From Valencia hispanica (lineage: Eukaryota; Chordata; Actinopteri; Cyprinodontiformes; Valenciidae), in NCBI GenBank assembly GCA_963556495.2, contig OY747702.1:5976501-6040500 (forward strand): 64,000 bases of DNA. Reading direction: 5' to 3'. Shown here in pieces: positions 1 to 11,299 of this stretch; within the stretch, counting starts at the first letter, position 1, and each line of letters starts with the position of its first letter. The translations under genes and the position numbers were made by a program. Under the pieces are notes generated by a model. The model did no database searches. It had not been told where the DNA came from and saw only the letters and a list, made by a program, of their open reading frames with translations.

Positions 1-530
1 AGCGGGATCGATTTGGAGGTGGGGGGTCCGTCATGGTCTGGGGCGGTATATCACATCACCATCGGACTGAGCTTGTTGTCATTGCAGACAATCTCAATGC
101 CTTGTGGTAGAGGGTAGACATCCTCCTCCCTCATGTGGTACCCTTTATGCATGCTCATCCGGACATGATCCTCCAGGAGGACAATGCCACCAGCCATACT
201 GCTCGTTCTGTGCGTGAGTTTCTGCATGACAGCAATGTCAGTGTTCTGCCATGGCCAGCGAAGAGCCCGGATCTCAATCCCATTGAGCATGTCTGGGACC
301 TGTTGGATCGCAGGGTGAGGGCTAGGGCCATTCCCCCCAGAAATGTCCAGCAACTTGCAAGTGCCTTGGTGGAAGAGTGGGGTAACATCTCACAGCAAGA
401 ACTGACAAATCTGGTCCAGTCCATGAGGAGGAGATGCACTGCAGTACTTCAAGCAGCTAGAGGCCACACCAGATACTGACTGGTGACACACATTAAGTTT
501 ACTGAAAGTAAAAAGTTTCTTTTTTTGCTG
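1..530 (+). pseudogene. Tc1-like transposon, 3' half of transposase and right end
   Basis: The window opens inside a Tc1 transposase. Reading from base 3, SVMVWGGIS precedes an in-frame TAG (108-110); the frame then stays open to the natural TACTGA end at 479. Catalytic signatures visible are the Asp of EDNATSH and the Glu of SPDLNPIEHVWDLL, the last two of the DDE triad. The copy ends at 530 with GCTG, giving a reverse-strand terminus CAGCAAAAAAAGAAAC typical of this fish Tc1 family. The 3' UTR looks shortened. The 5' half lies outside the window, so only the one stop can be scored; otherwise little decayed. Confidence 0.92.
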
Positions 531-539
531 AGTTTACTT

Positions 540-990
540 TTAGAAATCCTGGGAACTACAAGTAAACCTGCAGTCTGAGAGCGAAGTGCTCTGTTGGGAA
601 CATATGAAATAATTAGATCTCTGATGTATGATGGAGCTTGATTATTAAGGGCTTTATATGTAAGAAGAAGGATCTTAAATTCTATTCTGGATTTAACAGG
701 GAGCCAATGAAGGGAAGCTAAAACAGGAGAAATGTGATCTCTCTTTTAATATTCATCAGAACTCTTGCTGCCGCATTTTGGATCAACTGAAGGCTTTTAA
801 TGGCATTTTGTGGACTACCTGATAGTAAAGAATTACAGTAGTCCAGCCTTGAGGTAACAAATGCATGGACTAGTTTCTCAGCATCACTCCTGGACAGGAG
901 GTTTCTAATTTTAGCAATATTCCGGAGGTGAAAGAAGGAAATCCTAGGAACCTGTTTAATATGGGTTTTAAATGTCAAGTCTTGGTCAAA
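540..990 (-). mobile_element. L2/Maui-like LINE fragment
   Basis: On the - strand from about 980, [41 protein letters not shown] and [12 protein letters not shown] form the C-terminal part of an L2-clade reverse transcriptase. Coding similarity stops near 745 and runs into sequence closely matching 32585-32930 in intron 11, so both come from one family. It abuts the broken end of the BEL element at about 990. Confidence 0.85.
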
Positions 991-1457
991 ATGGGGACTG
1001 GTGGCAACGCTGATTTCCCTTTGAGGAGGAGAAGGTGGTTCAGCGTCAGTGGTTCTAGGTCGTCCACATCGTCGGATGACTTGGTAAGGGGTCTGCTGTG
1101 AATACCAGCTTCCACTTCACACAGTGTGCAAACATTCATCATCAAATGATTGGAACTTCAGAAGATTGGTAAGTATTTTCCGCACTGTCCTTATCTGTCG
1201 CTCCCAGATTCCACCGTGGTGTGAACCAGCCGGCGGGTTGAAAATCCAAGTGATTCCTCTTTGCAGTAGAGCTTCAGAAATCTGAGACTGGTTCCAATCT
1301 TTCATCGCCTGGCGAATCTCGTGTTCTGCATCGACCAAGTTTGTTCCGTTATCAGATCTCAAGACTTCCACCTTTCCTCTTCTGGCCATAAATCATCTCA
1401 CTGCATTTTTGCACGAGTCGGTGTCAAGTGAGTGTGCAATCTCGATATGAACTGCTC
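990..1457 (-). pseudogene. BEL/Pao integrase, C-terminal part
   Basis: Part of the element extending to 4970. LRSDNGTNLVDAEHEI holds the second catalytic Asp and GSHHGGIWERQIRTVRKIL the Glu of the DDE core. A frameshift near 1117-1125 moves the frame to EVEAGIHSRPLTK and LNHLLLLKGKSALPP, the block that follows the core in BEL integrases. The reading ends abruptly near 990 at the L2 junction, so the integrase end and 3' LTR are lost. Confidence 0.88.
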
Positions 1458-2561
1458 TTACTGTGAGACAAGTAAACAAGACTCCATAACGCTTGACTTA
1501 CACACGCCCACGCCTAACTTAAAAGGGGCCAAAATAGTCCACACCGACTCTGGTGAACGATGGGCGTCAGGCAGTAGACGATCAGATGGTAAATTCGTCA
1601 TCTTCTGTTCACTCACGGCAGCTCGAGCCTTTCGGCACCTTACACATCTTGAAAGCAGTTTTCTCACTGCTGCATTTCCTTTGCATATCCAGACCTTTTG
1701 TCTCAGCCGAGCAAGGGTATGGTTTCTCCCACTATGTCCTGTTTCCTCGTGAGCCCTCTGGATCATAAGGGTTGTGATGTGGTGGTCTTTGGCCAAAATA
1801 GCTGGATGCTTTGTGTGTTCCGGCAAGGCTGCCTGATGCAATCTTCCACCAACCCGGAGAACTCCATCTTGGAGGAAAGGATCGAACTTCACGAGGGAGC
1901 TGCTTTTTTTGATCTTCTCACCCTTCTGCAGGGTGAGAAGCTCTTCATGGAAAGTTTGACTTTGGCAGAACTGGATAACCAAATTTTCTGCTTCTCTGAC
2001 GTCTTTGACGGTCAAATGGGTTCCTTTTACTGTGCCATTTCTGCATATATTTCTCGACTTGCTTTTCCTATCTTGTCTCTCTGAAGACTGGACTTGAGAC
2101 ATGAACGTCTTCCTTGCTTTACACACACTTCTAAGCAGCTCTTTCAGCCTTAACATCCAGGCGACCGCCTTCTTCAGGCTGTGCCAGTCGGAGTAGTGAT
2201 GAGTCAGCTTGAAGAGAGGGTCTGTGCTTGAGTCAACAGCCTTGATGATGTTCGTGCTGATTGTTTGCTTCGCCTCAACATCGTCTTCACTTACCTCTCT
2301 TGAGAATTCTGATAAAACCGGCCAGTGAGACTCATTCTTGGCTAAGAAGTCAGGACCTTCAATCCAGTTGCGACACTTTAAAAATCCCCTTGAGGCGTGG
2401 TCAACTGGGTTGTAGGCCATGTTGACGTATCTCCACTGTGTATTTTCTCTTATCATCGACACTCTGTTTGCGACGAAAGTCTTAAATCGAGCACAGTTGT
2501 TGTCTATATATTGGAGGACTGTGGTGCTATCGGTCCATAATACAGACTCTTTTAAGTCCAT
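1458..2561 (-). pseudogene. BEL/Pao RNase H and integrase zinc-binding region
   Basis: SVLWTDSTTVLQYI and VNMAYNPVDHASRG mark the RNase H-like region. HEETGHSGRNHTLARLRQK followed by CVRCRK is the integrase HHCC zinc finger. The open stretch of 367 codons is entered through an in-frame TGA at 2562-2564, separating it from the upstream reverse transcriptase in the same reading order. It encodes a protein needed for reverse transcription and insertion of the element; in this copy it cannot be translated from the normal start. Confidence 0.9.
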
Positions 2562-3982
2562 TCAAATCTCACGCTTCATGAGCTTGTCCATTTTCACCGC
2601 GATGGTAGCTGTGTTGAGCTCCAGACGTGGGACAGTTACTGGTTTAAGTTGCGTCACTCTGGACTTTTCAAGAATAAACAAACAATAGACCTGACCGTGG
2701 CTGTTCTTAATGTGGAGGTATGTGACGACACCATAACCCTTTTCACTAGCGTCAGAAAAATGGTGCAGTTGTGCTGACATCACTGGACCAAATCCCTCAG
2801 GTTTTATGCACCTCCTCACAGAGAAGATAGCGAACAGGCTCAGGTCAGACAGCCAGGAGAACGATCTGTTTGCCACATTTTCTGGAATCTCCTCATCCCA
2901 GGTGAGTTTCATTTGACAGAGATTCTGGACGATGATTTCGTAAGAAGAACAAACGGCGACAGGAATCCAAGGGGGTCGTACACCGAGCTTACGACTGAGA
3001 GGATACCTCGTCTGGTGATGGGCGTGCTCTTCACCTGGATCTGGAACTTGAAGGAATCTGATTCTATGCACCAGTCCACTCCAAGGACCCTCTCCATAGG
3101 TAGTTCATCTCTGTCCAGATCGAGAATCTTGATCTCCTTCGCTTTTTCATGTTCGGGAAGTGATGAGAGCACCTTACGTTCGTTACCAGCCCACTTTGTC
3201 AAGTGAAATCCTCCACTCCCACAGGGTGTCACAAGGTCTTTGGTCAAAGTACTAGCCATCGTCTCGTTAGACATTGAGACCAGACAGTCATCCACATAGA
3301 AGGGCTCTAGGACTGCAGTCACTGGTTCAGGAGAGGCCCAGTTCTTCCCATCCTCTGCAGTTCGTCTTGAAGCATAGTTGGCACAGCTCAGACTTGACTT
3401 GGCCCCAAACACATGAACCACCATCTTGTATTCTTGCAGAGGCTGGGTCAGATCCCCCTGTGGCCACCAGAGGAATCTTAGAAGATTGGAGTCCTCATCG
3501 GGGACTCTTACCGAATAGTACATCGCTTCTATGTCAGAGATGAGTGCAATATGCTCGTGACGAAACCTCATCAAAACTCCAACCAAACTGTTAGTGAGGT
3601 CTGGCCCCTGTAACAGTTCCTCGTTCAGTGACTTCCCTTGGAATGAAGCAGCACAATCAAAAACCACCCGGAGCTTTCCCTTTTGTGGATGAATCACGCT
3701 GTGGTGTGGAACATACCATACTTTGCCATCATTACGCTTAAGCTCGTCTTCGGGAACCTCCACTGCATAACCTTTGTTCAGCAGGTCTGACAATAAGGCC
3801 TTGTAGTCATCATGGAAACTGGAGTTCTTTGTTAGTTTCTTTTTTAGGCTTAATGCACGTTGCACGGCAACACATCTGTTGTTTGGCATCACGAAGTTTC
3901 TGTTTCTTAGAGGCAACCCAATGCTATATTGACCATTTACTCTTTTCATTGTTTCAGTCACAGACTTCATGAACTCCACATC
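2562..3982 (-). pseudogene. BEL/Pao reverse transcriptase
   Basis: From 3979 downward: VWYVPHHSVIHPQKGKLRVV and FDCAASFQGKSLNE, then the catalytic YVDD box within EPFYVDDCLVSM. LGVDWCIESDSF and SSVYDPLGFLSPF complete the polymerase. The frame breaks near 2909-2990, after which HHFSDASEKGYGVVTYL continues in another frame to 2562. Domain order matches BEL/Pao, not gypsy, because of the ISDIEAMYYSVRV and DPLGFLSPF blocks. Confidence 0.92.
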
Positions 3983-4966
3983 TTAATGCAACATTTCAGA
4001 CTTCTCTTCGCAGGCTTGCTCCGGGAAGTCATGATTATGCTGCTGCAGCTGCATGATGTCTATGCCACTGACAGAGGTTCTGTTGACTGAAAACCTTTGA
4101 CTGTAGTCGCTTGAATCGGCTTGTCCTGACTTGTGGTGAGCTTCATCTTTCTTGATCGGCCCATTAACTACCCAACCGAGGGTTGTACTGTGAGCAGGAC
4201 TGTTGTCTTGGTCAACTCGAAGGCAGCTGGTCGATTTTGGCTTAACATCTGGAGTCCGATGTTTGGTGGTTGCTGCTGAGGTGGGTTGCATGTTTTTGTT
4301 AAGTAATGAATTCATACCATCGATGCCCACATTTTCGGTGCCGTCATATTCTTCCAGAACATGAATCTTTGCCGTGGCCTCAGCTATAGCGGTTTCAACA
4401 TCTAGCACCTCCATTTGAGCCTTTAGCTGAATTTGTTTGGCCTTTAGCTGTGCTTCCATTTGAGCCTGTTCCATCTGTAGAGCTTGTTTTTTCTTAAGTG
4501 CAGCTGCACTGTCATCTGCATTCACATCTTCAGGTGGTGTTGCTTCATCTTTTGAAGTCACATGTTTAGCAGCAGCCAGTTCGTGAACAGCCTCGTTGCT
4601 TCATCTTGCTTCAATTATCCACTGCTCTATTCTGGTCAAAAGACTCTCAAACTTCGTAAGATTTGGCTCACTCCAATACTGATGATCAGCTTTCCTTTCA
4701 TCGTCTTGATAACAGTTCACTAACTGCATTATTTAATTCGATAAGCTCATTCAGGAGTTTTGAGTAATCACTGAGATGATCCCTTTCAACTAGGAGTGCA
4801 ACAATAACTTTTCTATTTGATCTGCTTTGGAGAAAAGGCGTGCCAATAGACTTTTTTTAGACATTTGTTTTTCCAGTTCATCTTCGAGAGCCTTTGTGGT
4901 CAACTTGATTCGTCTTTTAGAGTTCAGCTCGACATTGCCATCCATCTCAGATTCGTTTCCTGACAT
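3983..4966 (-). pseudogene. BEL/Pao gag fused to protease remnant
   Basis: The gag ATG lies at 4966 on the - strand (MSGNESEMDGN). Frameshifts break it at about 4790 and 4600. A later open stretch from 4561 starts with a Lys/Gln/Glu-rich coiled coil, as in BEL gag, then passes straight to TTLGWVVNGP, a motif at the protease end. The CCHC knuckles and most of the aspartic protease are absent, so an internal deletion probably joined gag to pol. A stop at 3983 follows. Confidence 0.75.
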
Positions 4967-4969
4967 TTT

Positions 4970-7000
4970 AATCAGCTGTTGATGTTAGAATAGTCTTCTT
5001 AATTGTAAGCTCTTGCAAACTTCCAGAATCCAAATTAACAGTCCTTCAATTTAAGTCTTGAACATGTAAATGCTTTCAAAACAAGACTGTAGGGCTGTCT
5101 GTATTTCCAGAGTTGAACTAGAGTGTCTTGTGACTAAGACTATTGTTTAACAATATCTCTCATCTGAAAATGTCCTATGTGGTTACTTCTGGTAATCTAG
5201 GAACTCTTAAAAAAAATCTGGATCACTGGCTGGGTTCATTACAATGACGAAACTTCGTATTTCAAGGCTGTAAAATGTTCAATTCGCTCATTCATCCATA
5301 TAATTTTGTGTATACTCCATTATCACAGCAGTCTTATGGAAGTCCGATCGGGCGCACAGCACGAGGCTCGCTGCACCTCACCAGGCTCTTCTCTCGCCCT
5401 CGGCGACTGTTTTCTACTAGTGTGGTGGCTAAAGTCGTTTTCCACATGTCAGTAAATCTTCTTTAACATGTTATTAACCACTCTAGACGGAAAGAATTAG
5501 TCTGTTACGCGTGTAAAGTTTGAACTACAACGGTAGAAAACAGTGTTCTCTCCATCTTTATTTTTGTTCTTCTTCACCATCCATAACACATTACACAGCA
5601 CACCACTTCATAAATGGGGCGAGAGCTCCACACTGTGGTAAAAGCCCGCTACTCTCCTATTCTTCCCAGATAACATGCATGCTAAACGATGTGATGCATG
5701 TATCAATATAATAAACTGAAATGCAAACTATAAATAAAGAAGTGCATATATACCATAAACATAATCATTGTCATATTCAATAAACGTTCCCCAAACATTA
5801 AAGTAATATTACATCTAAATCTGAGTCCAACCACAGCATAGAAAATGGCACTAACAGAGACCATCTTCTTCAGTACAGCTTTTGTTTGCTCAAAACTGTT
5901 TCTCAATTTTATAGGAGAAGCCTTTTTTTCCTCGTTTCTAAAAAACTTCTATGTCCACATGCTAATAAAGAATTGCATTGTCTGTAATAAATGCTCTAAT
6001 TAGTTCGCCAATAGGTCACCATTCCCCTATTTCCCATTGTTGGCCAAAAACATGCAAGGTTGAATTTGCATCTTCTGTTAGCAATATTAGTAATTAAATT
6101 ATCGCTACCCAATTTACATACTTCAGTTAGAACTTCTATTTTCTTTCTCTTCCTAACAGATTTAGAAAACAATTTGGAGATAATAAAATAGCCACTACAG
6201 ATTCTTCCTGTAGCTGGATCTATTATTTTATTTCATTTTTTAACAACTCAATCTCAGGTTTTGTCTCTGTGGAAAACAAAATTCCTCTAAATTCAGCACT
6301 TTCCTCTCCATCTGGCTTCATTCACTTCCCCTACTTTTTTCTTTTCATTCTCTATTCCCTTCAGCACAATCACATAATCAGTAACTGATTCTTCCACAAT
6401 AAAACATTCATCACATTCTCCATTTCTTGGTCTCTGCTTATCTGCTCCTTCATGAAGATTCTACAAATTACTTTGTTATTATCATTATATATGGAGGGGT
6501 CTGTTGCTGGATGTCCAAAAATGTGGTCCCATTATTCAACTCAGATTGGGCCAGGGTCGGCAACCTTTCCCAATCTCAGATGTAGGTCCAGACATTTTTC
6601 CTACTTAATCAGACCCTTTCCTCTCAACACATAACATGATTTTTATCCAATTAGCAACAACTCCATTGAGTGTAAATATTGAAGTGTGTTCTTACTCGGT
6701 GTGTTACGGTAACTAAAGTTGAATTTTGGAGTGCGTTCCTAAATTCTGTACTACGGTAATCCCATTACGGAAAAAAAGTCCTCTTTTCTTTGAAGTCTTT
6801 AACCCAGCGCCTTGCGAGATTGTTCCCCTCACCATGTACCTTTCTGTCATTAAAATTTAGAGGCAAGCACCTGAAGCTGCCGCTTATCACAAAGAGTAAA
6901 TCCACGTAGCCTACCCAACTGCTCCATAGTGCCTGTAGACAGGCCCCTGAATTTCAAAATATAATCACTCTGCTCATTTTTCGTCATTATTGAACCTTTT
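4970..7000. other. Unassigned AT-rich sequence
   Basis: The first few hundred bases should be the 5' leader and LTR of the BEL element on the - strand, but without a second LTR its edge cannot be set. From about 5700 on, only short frames and simple AT-rich sequence are visible, and no recognisable gene. Confidence 0.4.
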
Positions 7001-7490
7001 CTTTTCTACCATATGAGAGATCTCCCAGACATCCCATAAATATTATTAAAAATGTTAATTAAGTTCTTCAATTTTATTATTATAAAGTAACAGTTGCCTT
7101 GTACTTAGGAAATTCCAACCTTTTGGCAACAGCACTTCAATATACATGCAGGTCAACGTCCAGGTCTCTGGCTCTCTCAGAGAATGCACACAGCTCAGAA
7201 AACATAGTCCCCCTCTCCTTATCAGCTAGCAGGGGAGGTAGTGTTGGTTTAAATTTCCCCTCTGCATTCCTTTCGTTTACTGGCAAGTTTGGGTAACTTC
7301 TAAGAATGCTTGAAACGCATGGTGGATCTGGTTTTAGTTCTGGAGGAGGAGTGCTAGGAAAGCAATAAAAATTCAAACACAAGTCTTCTCCCTCTTTTGT
7401 ATTTACCAAACCATCATTTTGCAAATTTCTAAACCTGTGTTTAAAAAAACTTCACATTTTTCAGTCAGCATTTTATCATTTTGGCTCAGC
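6860..7490 (-). pseudogene. Unidentified proline-rich ORF remnant
   Basis: On the - strand a start at about 7482 (MALSQNDKM) runs about 30 codons, then shifts frame into a 95-residue open stretch (7424-7137) with FPSTPPPELKPDPP and SYPNLPVNE. Further down, about 7000-6860, a shorter frame MTKNEQSDYILKFRGL is seen. Proline-rich spacing resembles retroviral gag linkers, but no diagnostic motif is present. I cannot identify it; it may be a retroelement fragment or chance. Confidence 0.25.
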
Positions 7491-8160
7491 GCCATATTTC
7501 ACCCAATAGTGGACTGAAGACTTACATCCTACAGGAAGCGCATTTACCAGTGCTGATGCACCCCCACCGCAGTTGGTTTGTTTATTCTGTGAACGTCTCT
7601 TCATTGAGGAAAAAGGGAAGGGGGTTGCTTGTTTGAGATAAATCAGGGGAAAGCGGTTTACCTTGCTCTTCAGAGGATTTAAAAAAATATGAAAGTGATA
7701 GTTTTATCTTTTACTTTCTTTAATGGAACTTTAGGAGAGAACAGAAATTTTAAACATTTGTCATTCTCCTGGGCAATGTTCCCTCTAAGCTGCGCCCATG
7801 CACAATTGTGCACTGCTGACACAGTCTTCGCGCACAGAAAACTGCACTGCGCACAAAAAAAACTTAACCTGAATTGAAAAAAACCAAAAAAACAACAAAC
7901 ATAATTATTTCTGTGCTATTTTCCAGTATGAATCAATGAGCATATGCACCGATTTACAGTTCCAGTGGTGCCCCTGCACCAGTCCAATTAGAAAAACACA
8001 CACCCGCCCAAACCCGTTATCCCTGGTTATTGCCATATCAATGCGGCAGAGACCCGCACACTGACAAAACACAGATTAAAGATAGATCAACGAGCCGAAT
8101 TAAAGCTCTTGAACTAAGAAGGAATCGTTTCTCATCCTTGTTAAATATTTCCATACTATT
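7491..8160. other. Unassigned; possible U3/R region of an LTR
   Basis: No gene. ATGTTCCCTCTAAGCTGCGC near 7776 followed by a GC-rich GCGCAC segment looks like the end of a dispersed repeat. ATTAAA at 8099-8104, 58 bp before a primer-binding-site-like motif, would fit an LTR polyadenylation signal. Confidence 0.3.
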
Positions 8161-8161
8161 T

Positions 8162-8179
8162 TTGCGCCCAACGTGGGGC
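8162..8179 (+). promoter_or_regulatory. Primer-binding-site-like motif (tRNA-Lys)
   Basis: TTGCGCCCAACGTGGGGC differs by one base from TGGCGCCCAACGTGGGGC, the site complementary to the 3' end of tRNA-Lys used by several retroviruses and retroelements. The following 100 bp are leader-like; no gag was found downstream. Probably a relic of an LTR element. Confidence 0.45.
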
Positions 8180-9600
8180 TGATCTGCAAGGTGTCCGGTG
8201 GCCTGACGCGGAGTCCAGAATGCGAGAAGGGGATGGAGAGGAATTTGACATGGAGGAGCAGTACGAACTGGAGTTTTATGAGTAATCTGTTTGCAGACGT
8301 GTGATGATCACCATTGAATCATGTTGTGAATTTGGTTTTCTGTTTTTCTGTGACTGAAATCTTGTAATTCCACCATGTGAGTTTGGCTATTCCGTGACCT
8401 CTCATCCCAGGTTCAGGTAGAAGGGAACTAAGAGTTTTATTTCTATTTTCATTTAAATTCTATTTTTTATTATTTACCACTACATCTTTGCTGGAGTCCA
8501 ACCCCAGTCCTATTCTGTTTTACCATGGATTTTCATTGTGAGGTCACTGACCATCACTCAAAGATACCCAATCTTTGTCTTTATTTGCAAAGTCCCAGAC
8601 TTGCATCAAAGGTCCCAGACTTGGCCGTGCATGGCCTCTCAGCAGTCAGCGGTCCCTTCCTGGAGATCAGTCAGATATTGGGATCCGGCTCGAAGGACCA
8701 AGAAATGTGAGGGTTAAAATAGCTTTCTGACACCTATAACATACAGAACATTCAACATCAACAAGGATAACCAGAAACCAGCAGTGTATTAAATGAGTCT
8801 TACTTGCAAAGCAAGGAGTGTACAATATGACACGGCAGTACACTCTGCCTTCAAACAGAATAGAGATCAGTTCTATAACTTCTTCCCACATTCCTGGAAA
8901 CCCCCCACCAGTCATAAGGCTGTTGTCCCCTCCTTATCTGTTCAGGGGTTCATAGGGCAGACCAGCCTCAGAGCATGTGGATACAGACTAAATCATCACA
9001 TCTCCATATCATTCTGCATACAATACTTCTCTACAAGCTTAGCAAAAGTAAACTACTGAAATAAATGTCATTACAATTTTCTTTCTTACAATATTTCTTA
9101 AGCTTCTCCGTTTGTGTTAAGTGTTTCTTGTAGTAAATTGATCTTATTTTCCCTCATTTGGCTGGGTTTCCAAGTTTAACATTTAAAGACATAACCTTTA
9201 CCTCTTGTTGCTTTATATTTACCTATTCATATTGTTTTTTTTTAATCAGAATTCTCCTTCAGGTAAACAAAACAAAGCCAACCACTTTGGAAAATATAAA
9301 CTCAGAACTTTTGGCTGGCAAAAATAACCACAGTGACTTCCAATATGAGATGTCTACAAAAAGACACCTCCTGTGTCTTGAGGGAATGCCTTCCTAAGAG
9401 GAAGGGCTCCCAACTAGTTATGAGTCTTAAGCTGGTAAGAACCCCTTTACCCGCACTAGTGTACATCCTCCCTTCTTTTGTCTCCCCTCTTCCAACCTGA
9501 TTATTCTTAAACCATATATATTCAGGTTTAATACATTTAAACTTTATTTTCCCTTACTTGTGCTTATTTTTTTAATACCAGCTACTCTTGATCTTGCAGC
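8180..9600. other. Unassigned intergenic sequence
   Basis: Only short frames on both strands, none with a recognisable domain. Base composition is AT-rich with no clear tandem or inverted repeat. Confidence 0.5.
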
Positions 9601-9619
9601 CAGTTTTCTCTCATTCGTT

Positions 9620-10177
9620 GCTTTGTGTTGATATTCTTGCAGCCAGTCTCTGGCCAACCCAGGGCAGAACACACGTTGCTAATCCGTTCTCAGTCTCTCT
9701 GCGATGCAGGAGTCCTCCTACATCAAATCCACGGCTCCTCATGTGCGCTGTTACAATTTTTCGCTCCACTCTCGCAGTGCATTCGCATCTTGAGTTTGGA
9801 ATTAAATCTTTGCTTCATGTTTTCCTTTATTGGCATGTAGACTATCCGCTGTTTGTTTTTGCTGTGTAGTCATTATCGAAATAGACCCTTTCAGCTCCAA
9901 ACGTCACATTCTCCCATGGCTTTTTCAATATTTCTTTCGTTGCATATTGTTGGAAACTGATGACAATTGATTGAAGGGGCTGACCCACAGTCGGTTTCGA
10001 TGCCAATGCTTTGTGAGCTCTTTGAATCTGCAGGTCCGCATATATTGCGAGTTCTTTCCGTAACCATTTGTCCATCAACTCTGTCATGTGGTCTGCAATT
10101 CGGCCCCTTCTTTCACACCATATACCCTTAGTGTCATGTTTGCAGGGTTTTCTCGACTCAAAAGGCAACAGCAAATT
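9620..10177 (-). pseudogene. L1/Tx1-like ORF1, C-terminal half
   Basis: On the - strand LQIQRAHKAL and QSIVISFQQYATKEIL match the RNA-binding core of L1-type ORF1 proteins, which coat LINE RNA and act as chaperones. YFDNDYTAK follows and then stops at 9842; beyond it a shifted frame resembles the C-terminal domain down to about 9620. The N-terminal half lies at 10870-11298, separated by an insertion. Confidence 0.75.
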
Positions 10178-10859
10178 CAGAACACAGGACGGAAGTTGGA
10201 TATGATAAAATTATATTTACAAAATAAATGTGAATGTCTCTGGTAGAACGCCAGGAAATGAGTCCATGGCAGCAGACGGAGGAACTGCAGCAGAAAATGG
10301 AAGTTAGTAGATGCAGATGGGAGAGTGAGGCAGAGAGTGGATGGCTACTCACAGGATGATCATGACATCTGATCTTTGGAAGAGGCAAGTAGGATCCTGT
10401 ACCAGAGGTAGATGGAGACTGATGGAGATCTTGGCTGTGTGTGTTTGCAGGTGGAGCGGGCAGGCGGATGGAGAACAGACAGACCAGCGGAGGTAACGGT
10501 GCAGAAGCTGACCAGGAGGAAATCCAGAGTAGCGGGTAAGTAGTTTCCAGGAAAATCTTCAGACGGAGGGGAGATCAGAGAAGGAAAAAACTCTGGAGGA
10601 CGAAGGTTTCTGAACCTGGATCTGAGAGGAAACCAGGAAGAATAAGCACACAAAATATCCAAAAGGTAACTTCAGGAACAAGGTTGGCCGTATTTACACG
10701 CTAGCAGCGAGAACAATCTGGCGTCAGCTTGAAGCTCCCGTCCCTCTTTTAAAGCTGGAGATGATGAGTCCAAACAAGCTCCACCTGCCGCCAATCAGCC
10801 ACGCCCCTGCAGAGAAGGTAGGAGAGCAAACACAGCAGAAACACCAGCAGAACACAGGA
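10178..10859. mobile_element. 670-bp insertion with 12-bp target duplication
   Basis: The direct repeat CAGAACACAGGA at 10178-10189 and 10848-10859 brackets sequence absent from ORF1 logic; the L1-like coding sequence resumes on either side. A 12-bp duplication suits LINE-driven retroposition. The insert shows no recognised coding domain; it contains a G/A-rich block and an AT-rich end near 10200. Confidence 0.6.
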
Positions 10860-11298
10860 TCCCAACACTTAAATTGTTTCTTGTCGATCTTGTCTCCAGT
10901 TCTTCTAGTTTGTCCAAGATATTTCTTTGTTATTCCAGTAACTCCTGTTTCGCTATGTTAGCTTCAAAGCACTATTGTTGAAGTTCTTGTGTTCAAGTGT
11001 TCGTAGTGCCCAGTTTTTTATTCTGTTCTTTCATTTCTGTGGTTATTTTGTCAAATTTGTGGTCGATGTCTTCTTTGAGGTCATTCAGTTCTTTTCTCTT
11101 CCCAGTGGTGATTTCTTGTTTAAGTGTTTTTCGGTCAGTTTTCCGCTCAGTATGCAAGACCTGTATCTGGTTGCTAATGCTAGTTAGGCTGGCTTCTGGC
11201 ATCAGTTCTTCATTTGCCTCCGGTGACGTCATTCTTTTTAAGTCTTTACCTGAGATATCTTGTTTTTTGTTCTTCATCTTTGTTGTTCCTCTGCTCAT
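10860..11298 (-). pseudogene. L1/Tx1-like ORF1, N-terminal half
   Basis: Starts MSRGTTKMKNKKQD at 11298 on the - strand. A long hydrophilic helix, rich in Lys, Glu and Asp with heptad-like spacing, is the coiled coil of ORF1 proteins. A frameshift near 10993 leads into EILDKLEELETRSTRNNLSV, matching the conserved end of the coiled coil, and the reading meets the insertion at 10859. Confidence 0.72.
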
Positions 11299-11299
11299 T

